From contig NZ_CP032544.1 of assembly GCF_003867075.1 (NCBI RefSeq), forward strand, positions 124,001-188,000: 64,000 nucleotides of DNA, in the 5' to 3' direction. A program made the position numbers and the translations under genes. The DNA is from Tenacibaculum mesophilum (GTDB taxonomy: Bacteria; Bacteroidota; Bacteroidia; Flavobacteriales; Flavobacteriaceae). The notes beneath the pieces are model-generated. The model worked only from the letters and a program-made list of their open reading frames with translations. It was not told the origin of the DNA and did not search any database. The stretch's first letter is position 1, and the number at the start of each line of letters is the position of its first letter. Shown here in pieces: positions 51,170-60,926 of this stretch.

Positions 51170-54022
51170 TTATTTCCTCAGTAAAGAGAAATGCCCTGTC
51201 TTTTTTCGGGTTCTTCCACTTTTATCAATTAACTCAGCATTGTACCAATAATCATTTGAAGGAAGAATAGTACCGTTGTATATACCATCCCAACCCTGAC
51301 TATTTTTATCAGTAATTTCATTAATTAATTTTCCAAAGCGATTAAAAATTTGAACTTTAACAACATCATAGTAATCATTATCGACACCTAAAACTTTCCA
51401 TGTATCAAAATGTCCGTCATTATTTGGGGTGAAATGACGTTGAAAATAGATAGTTGAAACCTGATTAGATGTAGTAATTCCACATCCGTTACGATCTCTA
51501 ATAAAAATAGAGTTAAGTCCGGGAGGAATATTAGTAAATGTATAAGTAAGGTTTTCGTCTCCTTTAGCAAAATCACTAAGATCTGTGCTATTTAAAGCAA
51601 ACTCATAATTACCAATTCCATCTACAGTAATTTCTATTTTATTACTATCAGGATTGTCTTGATCGTCTACTGATTTAATATTTACTATTAATGCTAGGTT
51701 AGACTCTTTTACAAAGAATGTATTATATCCCATAAAAGGGGAAGTGATGTTTGGGTGAGTTCTATAGGCTTCAACTTTATATTCTCCTGAAGCATTAGCA
51801 TTGTATACAGCTGATGTTTCTCCAGAGAGTAATTTACCATCTAGATACCATTTGTATGTGTCTGTAGCATTACCTGTATCGGCATTTAATTCAACTGTAT
51901 GTGGTTGAGGGCTTAGCCTTGGGTTATCAACACATAGGATAATGTTATTTAAATTACCTTTAGGGATAGGGATTTTTTCTACAAAAATTTTAAAATTACC
52001 AACTGCTTCACAAGATGTAGCTCCTTTATTTGAAATTCTAATATATATATCAGAATTGTTGGTAAATAAGTCATCTTCGTATGGGGGGATAATTTGATTT
52101 ATTTGTAAGGAAGCATCTTCTGCTGTTCTATAGTATTGAAAATCGTGAGTATTTTCTGATAGGGACCCTCCTGAATTATTAATTATTTGTTGCGTCTTCA
52201 AAGAGAAGTCAAGAAAACCGTTGTTAGTGCCAACGCTAAATTTAGCATCAGAATTAGATGCATTTTGATCTAATTCATGGATGTACTCATTGCTATAAGA
52301 AGTTAATCCCGTTGGGTTTACTTGTAAATTAATAATATCCGTTTGATAACATTGAGTAGTGTTATTTGTAACTTTTACAGTTATGGAGTGGTTTATTACT
52401 ATTAAATTAGTGTAATTATTTTTGTTAATTGGTGATGAAAAACTAGTATCAGATGTTTCAAAAAAATCAATTGTAACTTCAGTAAGGTTATTTACTAAAG
52501 CATTTTCTAATATTTCTAGGTTAAAAGTTGTAAAACCATCAATAGGATTACTGTCGAAATCACATTGTATATAAGGTTGAATTGGGTTAATTGTAGGTTT
52601 TGGTTCAAATGTTATTTGGACTTTACCAGTGAATGTTTTTTTACAGTAAGAATTAGATTCTATTTTTATTTCATATAAACCACTTCCAAAATTAGTGTTA
52701 TCAACAGTTAATATTCTTGTTTTGGCTATTTCTTTTCCATCTTTAAACCATGTATATGTATCGCTAGGGTTGTTTTTTTCTGGTTGAATTTGATAACTTT
52801 CTCCAATACAAAAAACTTGGTTGCTATTGTTTAAAACCTCATTATTAGCTAGATTGATTAATTTTACAGGTGCAAAAAACGACTGAATAAAAGGAGGTAA
52901 TCCTTGTGAAGACATGGCGCCACCCAAGTTTATAGCGTTTGAAGTATATTGAATATCAGTAGCATTATCTTCTGGATTCTCTATAACTCCCAAATAGGAT
53001 CTATCTGGAATGGAAGCATATATCTTTCCGTTTGGAGCTAATTGTAAAGCACCTCTATAACCTTGCTCTTGATGGACTTGAGTTTTAGTTTGTGCGATGT
53101 TAGCATCTAATAAATTATATTGAAAAACTCTGAAAGAGTTACTGTTTTCATGATATAAAGAAGAGTATAGTTTTGTAGATTCTTGAGAAAACTCAACACC
53201 ATAAGGAGAACCATCAGTTGGACCACTTGTAAGAATTAGCCCGTTAGAAGCTACTTTACCTGTTGCGTTATCAAAATCGTATAAAACTAATTTTCCACTT
53301 CCATCATTTGTAAAGTCAGCAAGTGCTACTTTACTTCCATCTGGAGATGTTTTTAAATATCCTCTTTTATCTCTTAAATAGTAAGATGAAGATGAGGTAA
53401 TAGGGTTTGTAGAGTCCACTCCGTTTTTATCAATTTTATAGGCGTAAAAAGTATCTTGTACGATAGATAAAATCCATATTTCTCTACAGTCTTTTCCTTG
53501 AACGGCTGTAACTTTTTCAGACCATTCTCTATCTCGACCATTAGAAAGGTTAACAGGGCCAGAAATAATTTCTCCTCCATTTCCTTTAGAAATATCTATG
53601 GTGTAAAACCTAAACCCTGGATTGTCAGGGTAAGGAAGATTTCCAATAAAATCTGTCCCCACTGTAAAAATATAGTAAAGGTTTTTATCTTCTGGGTTTG
53701 GAATAATTAAACCAGACTGTGAACTTGAAGGGTTACCTTGCAGGTCATCAGCTAAATTACCGTTAGAGTAACGCATTAGTTCATGGTTTTTCGTCCAAAT
53801 ATTAATACCATCTGAATAAAATAATAGGTTCCCATTTTCGTCAGAAATAGATGAACAACCTTCATCAGTTTTCAATAATCCATCATTTAAAGCTATTGGA
53901 CTTCCTGAGTTAAAATCGAGCCCTGCATTATTTCCAAAGTACCAAACATTTGCTTCTTTTTGGCTATAAAGGGATATAGAGACAATAATAAAAAATGCTA
54001 GAAGTAGTTGTTTTTTCATCAA
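51170..54022 (-). CDS. Type IX-secreted surface protein (type B C-terminal domain), first paralogue
   Basis: This 950-residue protein has a signal peptide (KKQLLLAFFIIVSISLYSQ) and a propeller-like N-terminal half (NVWYFGNNAGLDF, DENGNLLFYSDGINIWTKNHELM) matching the start of the last paralogue. Ig-like repeats (QCDFDSNPIDGFTTFNLE) and a type B C-terminal domain that matches the middle paralogue follow. It therefore looks like a mosaic of the other two. It is first in the tandem set, with an 11-nt gap to the middle one. Confidence 0.87.
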   Translation of the reverse strand: MMKKQLLLAFFIIVSISLYSQKEANVWYFGNNAGLDFNSGSPIALNDGLLKTDEGCSSISDENGNLLFYSDGINIWTKNHELMRYSNGNLADDLQGNPSSSQSGLIIPNPEDKNLYYIFTVGTDFIGNLPYPDNPGFRFYTIDISKGNGGEIISGPVNLSNGRDREWSEKVTAVQGKDCREIWILSIVQDTFYAYKIDKNGVDSTNPITSSSSYYLRDKRGYLKTSPDGSKVALADFTNDGSGKLVLYDFDNATGKVASNGLILTSGPTDGSPYGVEFSQESTKLYSSLYHENSNSFRVFQYNLLDANIAQTKTQVHQEQGYRGALQLAPNGKIYASIPDRSYLGVIENPEDNATDIQYTSNAINLGGAMSSQGLPPFIQSFFAPVKLINLANNEVLNNSNQVFCIGESYQIQPEKNNPSDTYTWFKDGKEIAKTRILTVDNTNFGSGLYEIKIESNSYCKKTFTGKVQITFEPKPTINPIQPYIQCDFDSNPIDGFTTFNLEILENALVNNLTEVTIDFFETSDTSFSSPINKNNYTNLIVINHSITVKVTNNTTQCYQTDIINLQVNPTGLTSYSNEYIHELDQNASNSDAKFSVGTNNGFLDFSLKTQQIINNSGGSLSENTHDFQYYRTAEDASLQINQIIPPYEDDLFTNNSDIYIRISNKGATSCEAVGNFKIFVEKIPIPKGNLNNIILCVDNPRLSPQPHTVELNADTGNATDTYKWYLDGKLLSGETSAVYNANASGEYKVEAYRTHPNITSPFMGYNTFFVKESNLALIVNIKSVDDQDNPDSNKIEITVDGIGNYEFALNSTDLSDFAKGDENLTYTFTNIPPGLNSIFIRDRNGCGITTSNQVSTIYFQRHFTPNNDGHFDTWKVLGVDNDYYDVVKVQIFNRFGKLINEITDKNSQGWDGIYNGTILPSNDYWYNAELIDKSGRTRKKTGHFSLLRK

Positions 54023-54069
54023 AATGAATTTGATTATATAAATAAAACAACTAAACTACATAAAACCCT

Positions 54070-54918
54070 CTATAAATCTCGTTTTTTTAACAAAGCATAT
54101 GATGAGTAAATAAAAATAGCAGTCCAAATTAATACAATAGCTATATTGAAAAGGCTAACAGAATAGTCTTTAGTGAAATTTTCTCCTATTTGATTAGCTA
54201 CTGATTTTACTGCACCTAATCTTGTAAATGGTTCTTTAATTAAATTAGCCATAGACTCTAGCGGGAAAAATTGCATGATTGAGTTTACAGCTTCCTCAAC
54301 CCCCGTTTTTACATTTCTAAAATTCCAGTATAAATACCCTTTAATTAAACTTTCTATAATTAGCCAAACAATCATGGCAGCAACAGCAAATGCAGAGCGT
54401 TTAATCAAGACACCTAAAAACAACCCAAAGGAGAAAAAGCCTAATAATTTTACAAAGAAAGCGAATAAATAATCTAAGTCTGAAAATATGATGGCTATTT
54501 CATTAAAATCAGAATAGATAGCTCCAAGAATTAAAGAGACAATAAAAACAAAGATGGTTGAAATAAAAGCAAAAGCTATAACGGTATAAAATTTTGATAG
54601 AATAAATTCCTTTTTACTTAAACCGTCTATTAAGTTTTGTTTTAACGTTTTATAACTGTACTCGTTCGCCATCATGGAAACAATAACTAGTAGTAAAAAG
54701 AATTTAAATATGGCAGCCATATATGTGTTAAAGTGCCAGATATATGGAAAATTAAAAATTCCTTGTTCAGCTAAATGAAATTTAATGGGGCCAATATCAA
54801 ACTTTATTGCTGCAATTAAAGCAATAGAGGTTAATAATGCGAAATAGATAATTGAAAGAACTTTACTAGCTCTGTTATATTTTAATTTATGAATTTCTAT
54901 ATTTAAAAGTCGTAACAT
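54070..54918 (-). CDS. ABC-2 type transporter permease
   Basis: The 282-residue membrane protein has six predicted helices (for example FFLLLVIVSMMANEYSYKTLKQNLIDGLSK, quoted in part, with the NEYSYKT motif of ABC-2 permeases) and a larger loop between helices 1 and 2. It overlaps none of its neighbours and follows the ATPase gene by 9 nt. Together they form an exporter, possibly for a lipid, drug or peptide; the substrate is unknown. Confidence 0.87.
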   Translation of the reverse strand: MLRLLNIEIHKLKYNRASKVLSIIYFALLTSIALIAAIKFDIGPIKFHLAEQGIFNFPYIWHFNTYMAAIFKFFLLLVIVSMMANEYSYKTLKQNLIDGLSKKEFILSKFYTVIAFAFISTIFVFIVSLILGAIYSDFNEIAIIFSDLDYLFAFFVKLLGFFSFGLFLGVLIKRSAFAVAAMIVWLIIESLIKGYLYWNFRNVKTGVEEAVNSIMQFFPLESMANLIKEPFTRLGAVKSVANQIGENFTKDYSVSLFNIAIVLIWTAIFIYSSYALLKKRDL

Positions 54919-54927
54919 GGTGTAAGT

Positions 54928-55824
54928 TTATTGGTTGTTGGTAAGGTCTAAGAATTGTTGCTCTAAACTAGGTTTACGTTTCACTAAGTGAGAAAGAGAA
55001 ATTCCTTTGTCAAATAAAAATGTATTAATTTCTGAAGCAGATAATTCTGAAGCTAGACTAGCTATTAAAATTCCATTTTCTTCTTTGATGTTTCCTATTG
55101 CTGGATGATTTTCTAAAAGCTGAGTAAGTATTTCTTGATTATCTGCTTGAAGTTCAAAAAATCCATTGGAAGCAGTCATCTCATCAACTCTACCGCTATA
55201 TAATTTTATACCATTTCTTATTACGACTACATGAGAACATACTTTTTCAACTTCATCGAGTAAGTGAGAGGCTAGTAAAATTGTAGTACCATTTTTAGCA
55301 ATTTCTTTAATTATTTGACGAATCTCGTGAATTCCTTGTGGGTCAAGTCCGTTTGTAGGTTCGTCCAAAATCAAAATTTCTGGATCATTTAATAGGGCAG
55401 AAGCGATAGCTAAGCGCTGTTTCATTCCTAAAGAGTAAGTTTTAAACTTACTATTTCTACGTTCAAAAAGATTAACAATCTTGAGTTTTTCTTCAATTTT
55501 ATCGTACGAAACTCCTTTAATTTTACAAATTAACTGCAAGTTTTGAACGGCGCTCATGTACGGGTAAAAATTAGGGCGTTCAATGATAGCTCCTACTTTT
55601 TTTAATGCTTCATGTGTAGATAAGTTTCCATTGAACCAGCTAAAACTCCCTGAGGTTTTGTTTACTACATTTAAAATAATACCTAAAGTAGTAGATTTAC
55701 CACTTCCGTTAGGTCCTAAAATTCCGTACACTGTGCCTTTTTGTATATCGAAGGAAAGATTGTTTACGGCATGAACTTTTCCGTATTTTTTATCGAGGTT
55801 TCGAATAGATAAAATTGTTTCCAA
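54928..55824 (-). CDS. ABC transporter ATP-binding protein (CcmA/DrrA-like)
   Basis: The start codon is TTG (55824-55822). The 298-residue ATPase has Walker A GILGPNGSGKSTTL near 35-48, the signature YSLGMKQRLAIASALLNDPE near 130-149, Walker B ILILDEPTNGLDP and LLASHLLDEVEKVCSHVVVI. The C-terminal 90 residues form the short regulatory domain seen in DrrA-like exporters. It pairs with the permease gene downstream. Confidence 0.93.
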   Translation of the reverse strand: METILSIRNLDKKYGKVHAVNNLSFDIQKGTVYGILGPNGSGKSTTLGIILNVVNKTSGSFSWFNGNLSTHEALKKVGAIIERPNFYPYMSAVQNLQLICKIKGVSYDKIEEKLKIVNLFERRNSKFKTYSLGMKQRLAIASALLNDPEILILDEPTNGLDPQGIHEIRQIIKEIAKNGTTILLASHLLDEVEKVCSHVVVIRNGIKLYSGRVDEMTASNGFFELQADNQEILTQLLENHPAIGNIKEENGILIASLASELSASEINTFLFDKGISLSHLVKRKPSLEQQFLDLTNNQ

Positions 55825-55989
55825 GCTATTTTGGTTTTTGTTGATTATATGTATTTGACGATTGATGTAAATTATTGTTACAATGTATAAAAAAAGTAGT
55901 AGAAAATAGTTTAAAAGGAAAGTTTAGCTTTTTAGAAAAATACATGATATATTCAGAAGTAAATTTAACTAGATGCTTTAAAACTAAGG

Positions 55990-55997
55990 TAGTTTTG
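55990..55997 (+). promoter_or_regulatory. Candidate -7 promoter box (TAGTTTTG) for the lipoprotein gene
   Basis: It fits TANNTTTG, 19 nt before the preferred ATG at 56017. No clear -33 element was seen. Confidence 0.4.
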
Positions 55998-56016
55998 CAT
56001 GTCAAATTATACAATT

Positions 56017-56550
56017 ATGAAAAAAATAAACTACTTATTAGCAATTATTTTAACAACTGTTTTTTATGTAAGCTGTTCATCTGATGATGTTCAAGAAACA
56101 CCAAATCAATTTATAATTGAAGGTGAAAATTATTCGATAGAATCAATTTTGGTAGAGAAATTCATGAAAGGAGATACGCCTTCTGTATTCTTACACTTAT
56201 TGAATGTTACTGAAGAATATATAGAAGCTGCTCGAAACTCTGGTACAGCTTTAACTGAGGTGGATTTATTTACAATTACTGTTCGTGATAAAGGCTTAAC
56301 TTCAAAAACTTATACAACAGACAGTTTATGGTATGAATTTATGACGGATGGAGAGTTTTTAGGAGAGTATGATAATGAGCAATTGTTAATGGAGTATGAA
56401 ACAGGAGATGAAGTTACTTTAACTATAAATTCAATTAATGAAACTAATATTTCATTAGAATTCAAAGTTAAAAAGGCTAATGGAAGTGTAGTAACAGGGA
56501 GTTATAACGGAAAGTACAGTACTGTTGATAAATCATTAGAGCGTAGTTAG
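56017..56550 (+). CDS. Lipoprotein, hypothetical
   Basis: The preferred start at 56017 (MKKINYLLAIILTTVFYVSC) gives 177 residues with a lipobox at Cys 20; an upstream ATG at 55999 would add six residues across the promoter. The mature part is an acidic beta-rich domain (NQFIIEGENYSIESILVEKFM, VDLFTITVRDKGLTSKTY, VTLTINSINETNISLEF) that could be a single Ig-like fold. No family was recognised. It is divergent from the ABC exporter genes and is followed by a hairpin terminator. Confidence 0.72.
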   Translation: MKKINYLLAIILTTVFYVSCSSDDVQETPNQFIIEGENYSIESILVEKFMKGDTPSVFLHLLNVTEEYIEAARNSGTALTEVDLFTITVRDKGLTSKTYTTDSLWYEFMTDGEFLGEYDNEQLLMEYETGDEVTLTINSINETNISLEFKVKKANGSVVTGSYNGKYSTVDKSLERS

Positions 56551-56574
56551 AAAACAAATAGGATAGATAATAAA

Positions 56575-56601
56575 AAAAGCTTAGGTAAACCCTAAGCTTT
56601 T
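56575..56601. terminator. Bidirectional intrinsic terminator
   Basis: 11-bp arms lie at 56575-56585 and 56591-56601 and extend to about 17 bp with one mismatch. It separates the plus-strand lipoprotein gene from the minus-strand response regulator gene. Confidence 0.85.
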
Positions 56602-56617
56602 CTTATTTAAAATGACA

Positions 56618-57316
56618 TTATTTGTTATCAATTAACCTAAATCCTTCACCATGTATATTTAAAATTTCTACATTTTCATCATTCTTCAGGTATTTACGAA
56701 GTTTAGCAATGTATACATCCATACTACGAGAAGTAAAATAGTTGTCATCTCGCCAAATCTTTGTCAACGCCAATTCACGTGGCATTAAGTCATTTTTATG
56801 CACAGCTAACATTCGTAAAAGTTTACTTTCTTTAGGTGATAACTTTTGAGGTTCTCCACCTTTATATATTAAATGACGTAGTTTAGAGTTAAAATCAAAA
56901 GACCCAATTTTAAACTCAAATTCATCACTGTCGTTTGTCTTTTCTGTTTCTTTACGTTGTAAAATTGCTTTAATTTTATGTAATAAAACTTCAGAATCAA
57001 AAGGTTTATTTAAGTAATCGTCTGCACCAACTTGATACCCTTTTAAAACATCTTCTTTTAATGTTTTTGCAGTTAAGAAGATAATAGGAATTTCTTTGTT
57101 AGTTGAACGAATGTCTTCAGCTAAAGAAAAACCATCTTTACGTGGCATCATTACATCTAAAATACATAAGTCATATTCTGCATTTTTAAACATAATTAAA
57201 CCATCTATTCCGTCTTTAGCATGTGTAACATTGTAATCATTTAATGCTAAATAATCTTTAAGAACTGTTCCAAAATTAGGATCGTCTTCTACTAATAATA
57301 TTTTTTTACTCCCCAT
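56618..57316 (-). CDS. OmpR/PhoB-family response regulator (RprY-like)
   Basis: The 232-residue protein has a receiver domain (LLVEDDPNFGTVLK with the acidic pair, phosphoacceptor Asp in ILDVMMPRKDGF near 55, Lys in YLNKPF near 106) and a C-terminal winged-helix DNA-binding domain (KLSPKESKLLRMLAVHKNDLMPRE; DVYIAKLRKYLKNDENVEI). It is 11 nt after the kinase gene. The pair matches the RprX/RprY layout described in Bacteroides. Target genes unknown. Confidence 0.92.
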   Translation of the reverse strand: MGSKKILLVEDDPNFGTVLKDYLALNDYNVTHAKDGIDGLIMFKNAEYDLCILDVMMPRKDGFSLAEDIRSTNKEIPIIFLTAKTLKEDVLKGYQVGADDYLNKPFDSEVLLHKIKAILQRKETEKTNDSDEFEFKIGSFDFNSKLRHLIYKGGEPQKLSPKESKLLRMLAVHKNDLMPRELALTKIWRDDNYFTSRSMDVYIAKLRKYLKNDENVEILNIHGEGFRLIDNK

Positions 57317-57327
57317 TTCTTAATATT

Positions 57328-58893
57328 TTATATTAATGGTAATTTAACTGTAAATGTGCTTCCTTTCCCTTTTTCACTTTCAACGTAAACGGTACCTTGG
57401 TGACTGTCTATGATTTCTTTTACATAAGCTAAACCTAATCCATGACCTTTTACATTGTGTATATTCCCTTTATGTTCTCTGTAAAATTTATCGAACACAT
57501 ACTTTTGAGCATTTCTGCTCATTCCTATACCTTCGTCTTTAATCTTAAAGATAAAGTATTTATTTGTGTTTTCAGAAAATACATCTATTTTAGGTGCACT
57601 TTCAGAATATTTTAAAGCATTTTCCAACATGTTAACAACTACATTTGTTAGATGAAACTGATTACCAAGTACTTCAGAAGAAATAGCTTTGAGGTGCGTT
57701 GTAACACTTCCTTTTTTATCATCAGTTAATAGTTGTATATGTTCAACAGCTTCTTCAATTATATCGTGCATGTCTACTGCATCCTTACTAATTTCTATTT
57801 GATTTTTTTCTAACCTTGAAATTCGTAATACATTTTCTACCTGCCCGTGCATTCGTTTGTTTTCATCACGAATCATTTGAACATACCGTTTCACCTTTTC
57901 TTCATCTGATATAATTCTTGGGTTTTTAATAGCATCTAAAGCCAAGTTTATGGTAGCAATAGGTGTTTTAAACTCATGTGTCATATTGTTAATGAAATCT
58001 GTTTTTATTTCAGAAATCTTTTTTTGGCGAATTAACTGATACAATGAGGTGGAAAAAGCAGCAATAATAATTCCTATAAAAAATAAAGATAGTATCAATA
58101 TTTTCATCATACCTGATAACAGGTTCTTTTTTTCATTAGGAAACTTAACATATAGCTTATAATTGCTATTTCCGTCTTCATCTTCTAGTAAAGGGTAATT
58201 AATATCCTCTGGTTGTATATTAAAATACCCAGATTTTAATTGAGTAGCTAAACCATCTTCATAAACAACATATTTAAAATCTTGTGTAATATTCATTTTA
58301 GCAAACTCTTCCTCTAAAGTATTACTTAGCTCCTTATTACTTATTCTTTGATTAATAGGAAACACAGCTTTACTTCTTCTAAAAGCATGTTCCATAACTT
58401 CATCATTCCATGTGTTATATGTTCTGAAAGAAGAATAACGATTTTCGTCTAAAAAAGGTTTAAAATCTTTGTTTTCAGATTTTATTATTTGTGAAAAATA
58501 AATATCTTCTTTTCCTGAGTAACGTTTTATAATGATAGAATCATTATCAACAAACTCGTTAGGCATTTTAATACTTTCTTCTAAAATAGTACTACCAAAT
58601 GAAAACTTTTTTTTACTTACAGTATCAACTTGTTGGAAAAGAAAAGTTGTTATTTCTGCGTCTGTTCTGAGTTTATTGTTTTCAAAATAATCTTTATAAT
58701 TTTGCTTAAATTCTAAATACTCTCTTTCCTTAATATTTTCGGAGGTACGAGCTAAAGCAATTTTTACATTATTTTTAAATTGTTCCTTTTTATTTTTAAT
58801 AGCATCATTTATCCAATATACTTGAATGGAGATGATACCTATTAGAGAAATACTCATTAAAACAACAATGAGAATAAAAATTTTCTTGCCCAT
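57328..58893 (-). CDS. Sensor histidine kinase (RprX-like)
   Basis: The 521-residue membrane kinase has helices near 7-30 and 265-290 flanking a periplasmic sensor domain of about 235 residues. The phosphoacceptor His lies in the H box NMTHEFKTPIATI near 308; N box MLENALKYSE and G boxes DEGIGMS and GHGLGLAYV are intact. It probably controls the cognate regulator next to it in response to an envelope signal. A TATTTTTG promoter-like box ends 4 nt before the ATG. Confidence 0.92.
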   Translation of the reverse strand: MGKKIFILIVVLMSISLIGIISIQVYWINDAIKNKKEQFKNNVKIALARTSENIKEREYLEFKQNYKDYFENNKLRTDAEITTFLFQQVDTVSKKKFSFGSTILEESIKMPNEFVDNDSIIIKRYSGKEDIYFSQIIKSENKDFKPFLDENRYSSFRTYNTWNDEVMEHAFRRSKAVFPINQRISNKELSNTLEEEFAKMNITQDFKYVVYEDGLATQLKSGYFNIQPEDINYPLLEDEDGNSNYKLYVKFPNEKKNLLSGMMKILILSLFFIGIIIAAFSTSLYQLIRQKKISEIKTDFINNMTHEFKTPIATINLALDAIKNPRIISDEEKVKRYVQMIRDENKRMHGQVENVLRISRLEKNQIEISKDAVDMHDIIEEAVEHIQLLTDDKKGSVTTHLKAISSEVLGNQFHLTNVVVNMLENALKYSESAPKIDVFSENTNKYFIFKIKDEGIGMSRNAQKYVFDKFYREHKGNIHNVKGHGLGLAYVKEIIDSHQGTVYVESEKGKGSTFTVKLPLI

Positions 58894-58897
58894 TACT

Positions 58898-58905
58898 CAA
58901 AAATA
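58898..58905 (-). promoter_or_regulatory. Candidate -7 promoter box (TATTTTTG) for the two-component pair
   Basis: It fits TANNTTTG on the minus strand, very close (4 nt) to the kinase ATG, so it would give a leaderless mRNA, or it is a chance match. Confidence 0.3.
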
Positions 58906-59002
58906 AATTAATAAATTTTAGGCGTATAATCTTTTAACTTAGATTAACAAACTTACTATAAAATTAAGACAATTTTAACATAAAAGGTTATTGAAACGTA
59001 AA

Positions 59003-59593
59003 TTATTTTCTACTTTTTGTTAAATAATTATGGATTTTTAATACTTCATCTTTTGTTTTTAATAGTGAAATATTGTTAATTAAATAATTAGATTGTAGTA
59101 TTTTTTTTGTTTCACTCCATTGGTTTTTAATTCTATTTTTTACCTCTTGTATTGTAGTCCTATCTCTTTTGATAACGCGTTCAATTCTTATATGCTCTGG
59201 AGCGGTTATTGTAATTATTTTATCACAAAAAGAGTCACTTCCGTTTTCGAAAAGAATTGCATTTTCGTATAATATATAATCTTTAATACTATTTTTTTTT
59301 AAGAACTGTTGCAAATGTTTGTTAACAGCAGGGTGTACAATAGCATTAAGAATAGCTAACTTTTTCTTGTTATTAAAAACTATTGAGGCTAAATAAGGCC
59401 TATTTAGTTTGTGGTTTATATATACTTCCTCTCCAAATTCAGTGATTAATTGTTCTTTTATCCTTTTTGATGTGTTCATTAACTTTTTGGCTTCATCATC
59501 AGCAATATAAATAGCAATATTTTCAAATTCTGAAAAGATATTAATTACAGTAGATTTTCCACTACCAATTCCTCCTGTTAAACCTATTACCAT
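59003..59593 (-). CDS. coaE: Dephospho-CoA kinase
   Basis: The 196-residue P-loop kinase begins MVIGLTGGIGSGKSTVINIF (Walker A at 7-15) and carries IYIADDEAKKLM (substrate-binding Asp region) and AIVHPAVNKHL. It catalyses the last step of coenzyme A synthesis. It follows ybbR by 1 nt, the usual flavobacterial order. Confidence 0.94.
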   Translation of the reverse strand: MVIGLTGGIGSGKSTVINIFSEFENIAIYIADDEAKKLMNTSKRIKEQLITEFGEEVYINHKLNRPYLASIVFNNKKKLAILNAIVHPAVNKHLQQFLKKNSIKDYILYENAILFENGSDSFCDKIITITAPEHIRIERVIKRDRTTIQEVKNRIKNQWSETKKILQSNYLINNISLLKTKDEVLKIHNYLTKSRK

Positions 59594-59594
59594 G

Positions 59595-60524
59595 CTATTT
59601 GTATATTAAAAAATCAACTTTTTCTGGAACTATTCTCACTAAATCTACCGTTTTAGGGATGTCTTTTATTTTAGGAATAAGATAGTTTATTTCTTTTTTT
59701 TTAGATTGTAAATAATCACATTCAACTATAAATAAATCGGAGGTAATGTCATTAAAGTTTTGCAAGCCCACTTTGTATATAACCTTAACCTTTTTGGGGA
59801 ATATATTAATTCCTTTGGGTGCATTTTTAACAAAAATAGGAACTTCAATTTCACCTTCTGTAAATTTATCAACAGCAATGTTAATTTGTGCAGTAGAATG
59901 ACTCAATTTAAGCTTTAAGTCTTTCGGTAAAATAATAGAAGAGTTGATACTAGTATTTTTAGATAAGTTTTCTAATGTAATGTTTTTTAAATTTAAAAAA
60001 TTAGTCTCAGTAACATAGGCTTCATCACCAGAGATTAAAACACTGTCAGGTACAATTGTTATGGGTTTAGAAAAGTCATATCCTAGCTGAAAAGAAATGT
60101 TTAAATTTGGTTTTAAGGGAACTTTTTTTGAGCTGAGAAAACCAATTTTTAAAGGAATGGTGTCTTTTTCTATTTTAATTAATTCAATATTTGATTTTAG
60201 TTGTTCTTGAATTTCATTAAAAAGGTTTTTCGATAAAAAATAGTAATTTGTACCCCTTTTTTTTGAAGCTTTTTTTAGGTCTAGTTTAATGGGGGTATGG
60301 TTAATACTAGTAATTAAAAGATTGTATCCACTACTTTTTAATTTTAAAGGAATTTTTTTTATTGGTGTTTCTATTAATGTTTTTTGTTGCGGAAGTTGTG
60401 TGTATTCAATATCATATACTATAGTTGTATTATACTCCTTTGATAAATTAATAAGCAACCAGAAAAATATAGATACGGTTAAAAAGCCAAAAAATGTTTT
60501 AGGTATGTTAAATTTTGTTTTCAA
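59595..60524 (-). CDS. YbbR-like-domain protein
   Basis: The 309-residue protein has one N-terminal membrane helix (FFGFLTVSIFFWLLINLSKEY) and an extracytoplasmic region of at least two YbbR-like repeats (EIEVPIFVKNAPKGINIFPKKVKVIYKVG near 225-253; LDLKKASKKRGTNYYF). In Gram-positive CdaR such domains regulate a di-adenylate cyclase; in Bacteroidota the role is open. It precedes coaE and follows the yajC transcript's terminator. Confidence 0.82.
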   Translation of the reverse strand: MKTKFNIPKTFFGFLTVSIFFWLLINLSKEYNTTIVYDIEYTQLPQQKTLIETPIKKIPLKLKSSGYNLLITSINHTPIKLDLKKASKKRGTNYYFLSKNLFNEIQEQLKSNIELIKIEKDTIPLKIGFLSSKKVPLKPNLNISFQLGYDFSKPITIVPDSVLISGDEAYVTETNFLNLKNITLENLSKNTSINSSIILPKDLKLKLSHSTAQINIAVDKFTEGEIEVPIFVKNAPKGINIFPKKVKVIYKVGLQNFNDITSDLFIVECDYLQSKKKEINYLIPKIKDIPKTVDLVRIVPEKVDFLIYK

Positions 60525-60558
60525 GAAATTGTTTATTAGTGCAATCTACTAAAAAAAG

Positions 60559-60588
60559 AAAAAAGTGGGCTCTTAAGCCCACTTTTTT
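60559..60588 (-). terminator. Intrinsic terminator after yajC
   Basis: Perfect 13-bp arms (60559-60571 and 60576-60588) are followed by a U-tract on the minus strand. It separates yajC from ybbR. Confidence 0.85.
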
Positions 60589-60605
60589 TATAAAATTAAT
60601 CTCTT

Positions 60606-60926
60606 TTATTTTTTAGCTTCTGAAGTATGTTTTTTACTCATTTCCATAGAAATGGCTGAACGTTCAAACTTTATTTTACCAGCTCCTGTTTCAATAGTAA
60701 CGGTGTTATCGGTATCATTAATTTCTACAATTTTACCATGAATTCCACTGGTGGTAACTATTTTAGCTCCTTTTTTAATTTCTGCTTGAAATAGTTTTTC
60801 TTTTTTTTGACGTCTCATTTGTGGACGAATAATTAAAAAGTAAAAAACAGCAATCATTGCTACAAAAGGAAGCATATTCATTAAGCTTTCTTGAGAGCTA
60901 GCTTGTAAGAAGATAGTTTCGAACAT
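60606..60926 (-). CDS. yajC: Preprotein translocase accessory subunit YajC
   Basis: The 106-residue protein has one helix (SLMNMLPFVAMIAVFYFLIIRPQ, with the family hallmark FYFLIIRPQ) and a soluble C-terminal part (KKGAKIVTTSGIHGKIVEIND). YajC joins SecD-SecF at the Sec translocon. The start overlaps the DUF1573 stop by one base (TAATG), so the two are translationally coupled. Confidence 0.94.
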   Translation of the reverse strand: MFETIFLQASSQESLMNMLPFVAMIAVFYFLIIRPQMRRQKKEKLFQAEIKKGAKIVTTSGIHGKIVEINDTDNTVTIETGAGKIKFERSAISMEMSKKHTSEAKK

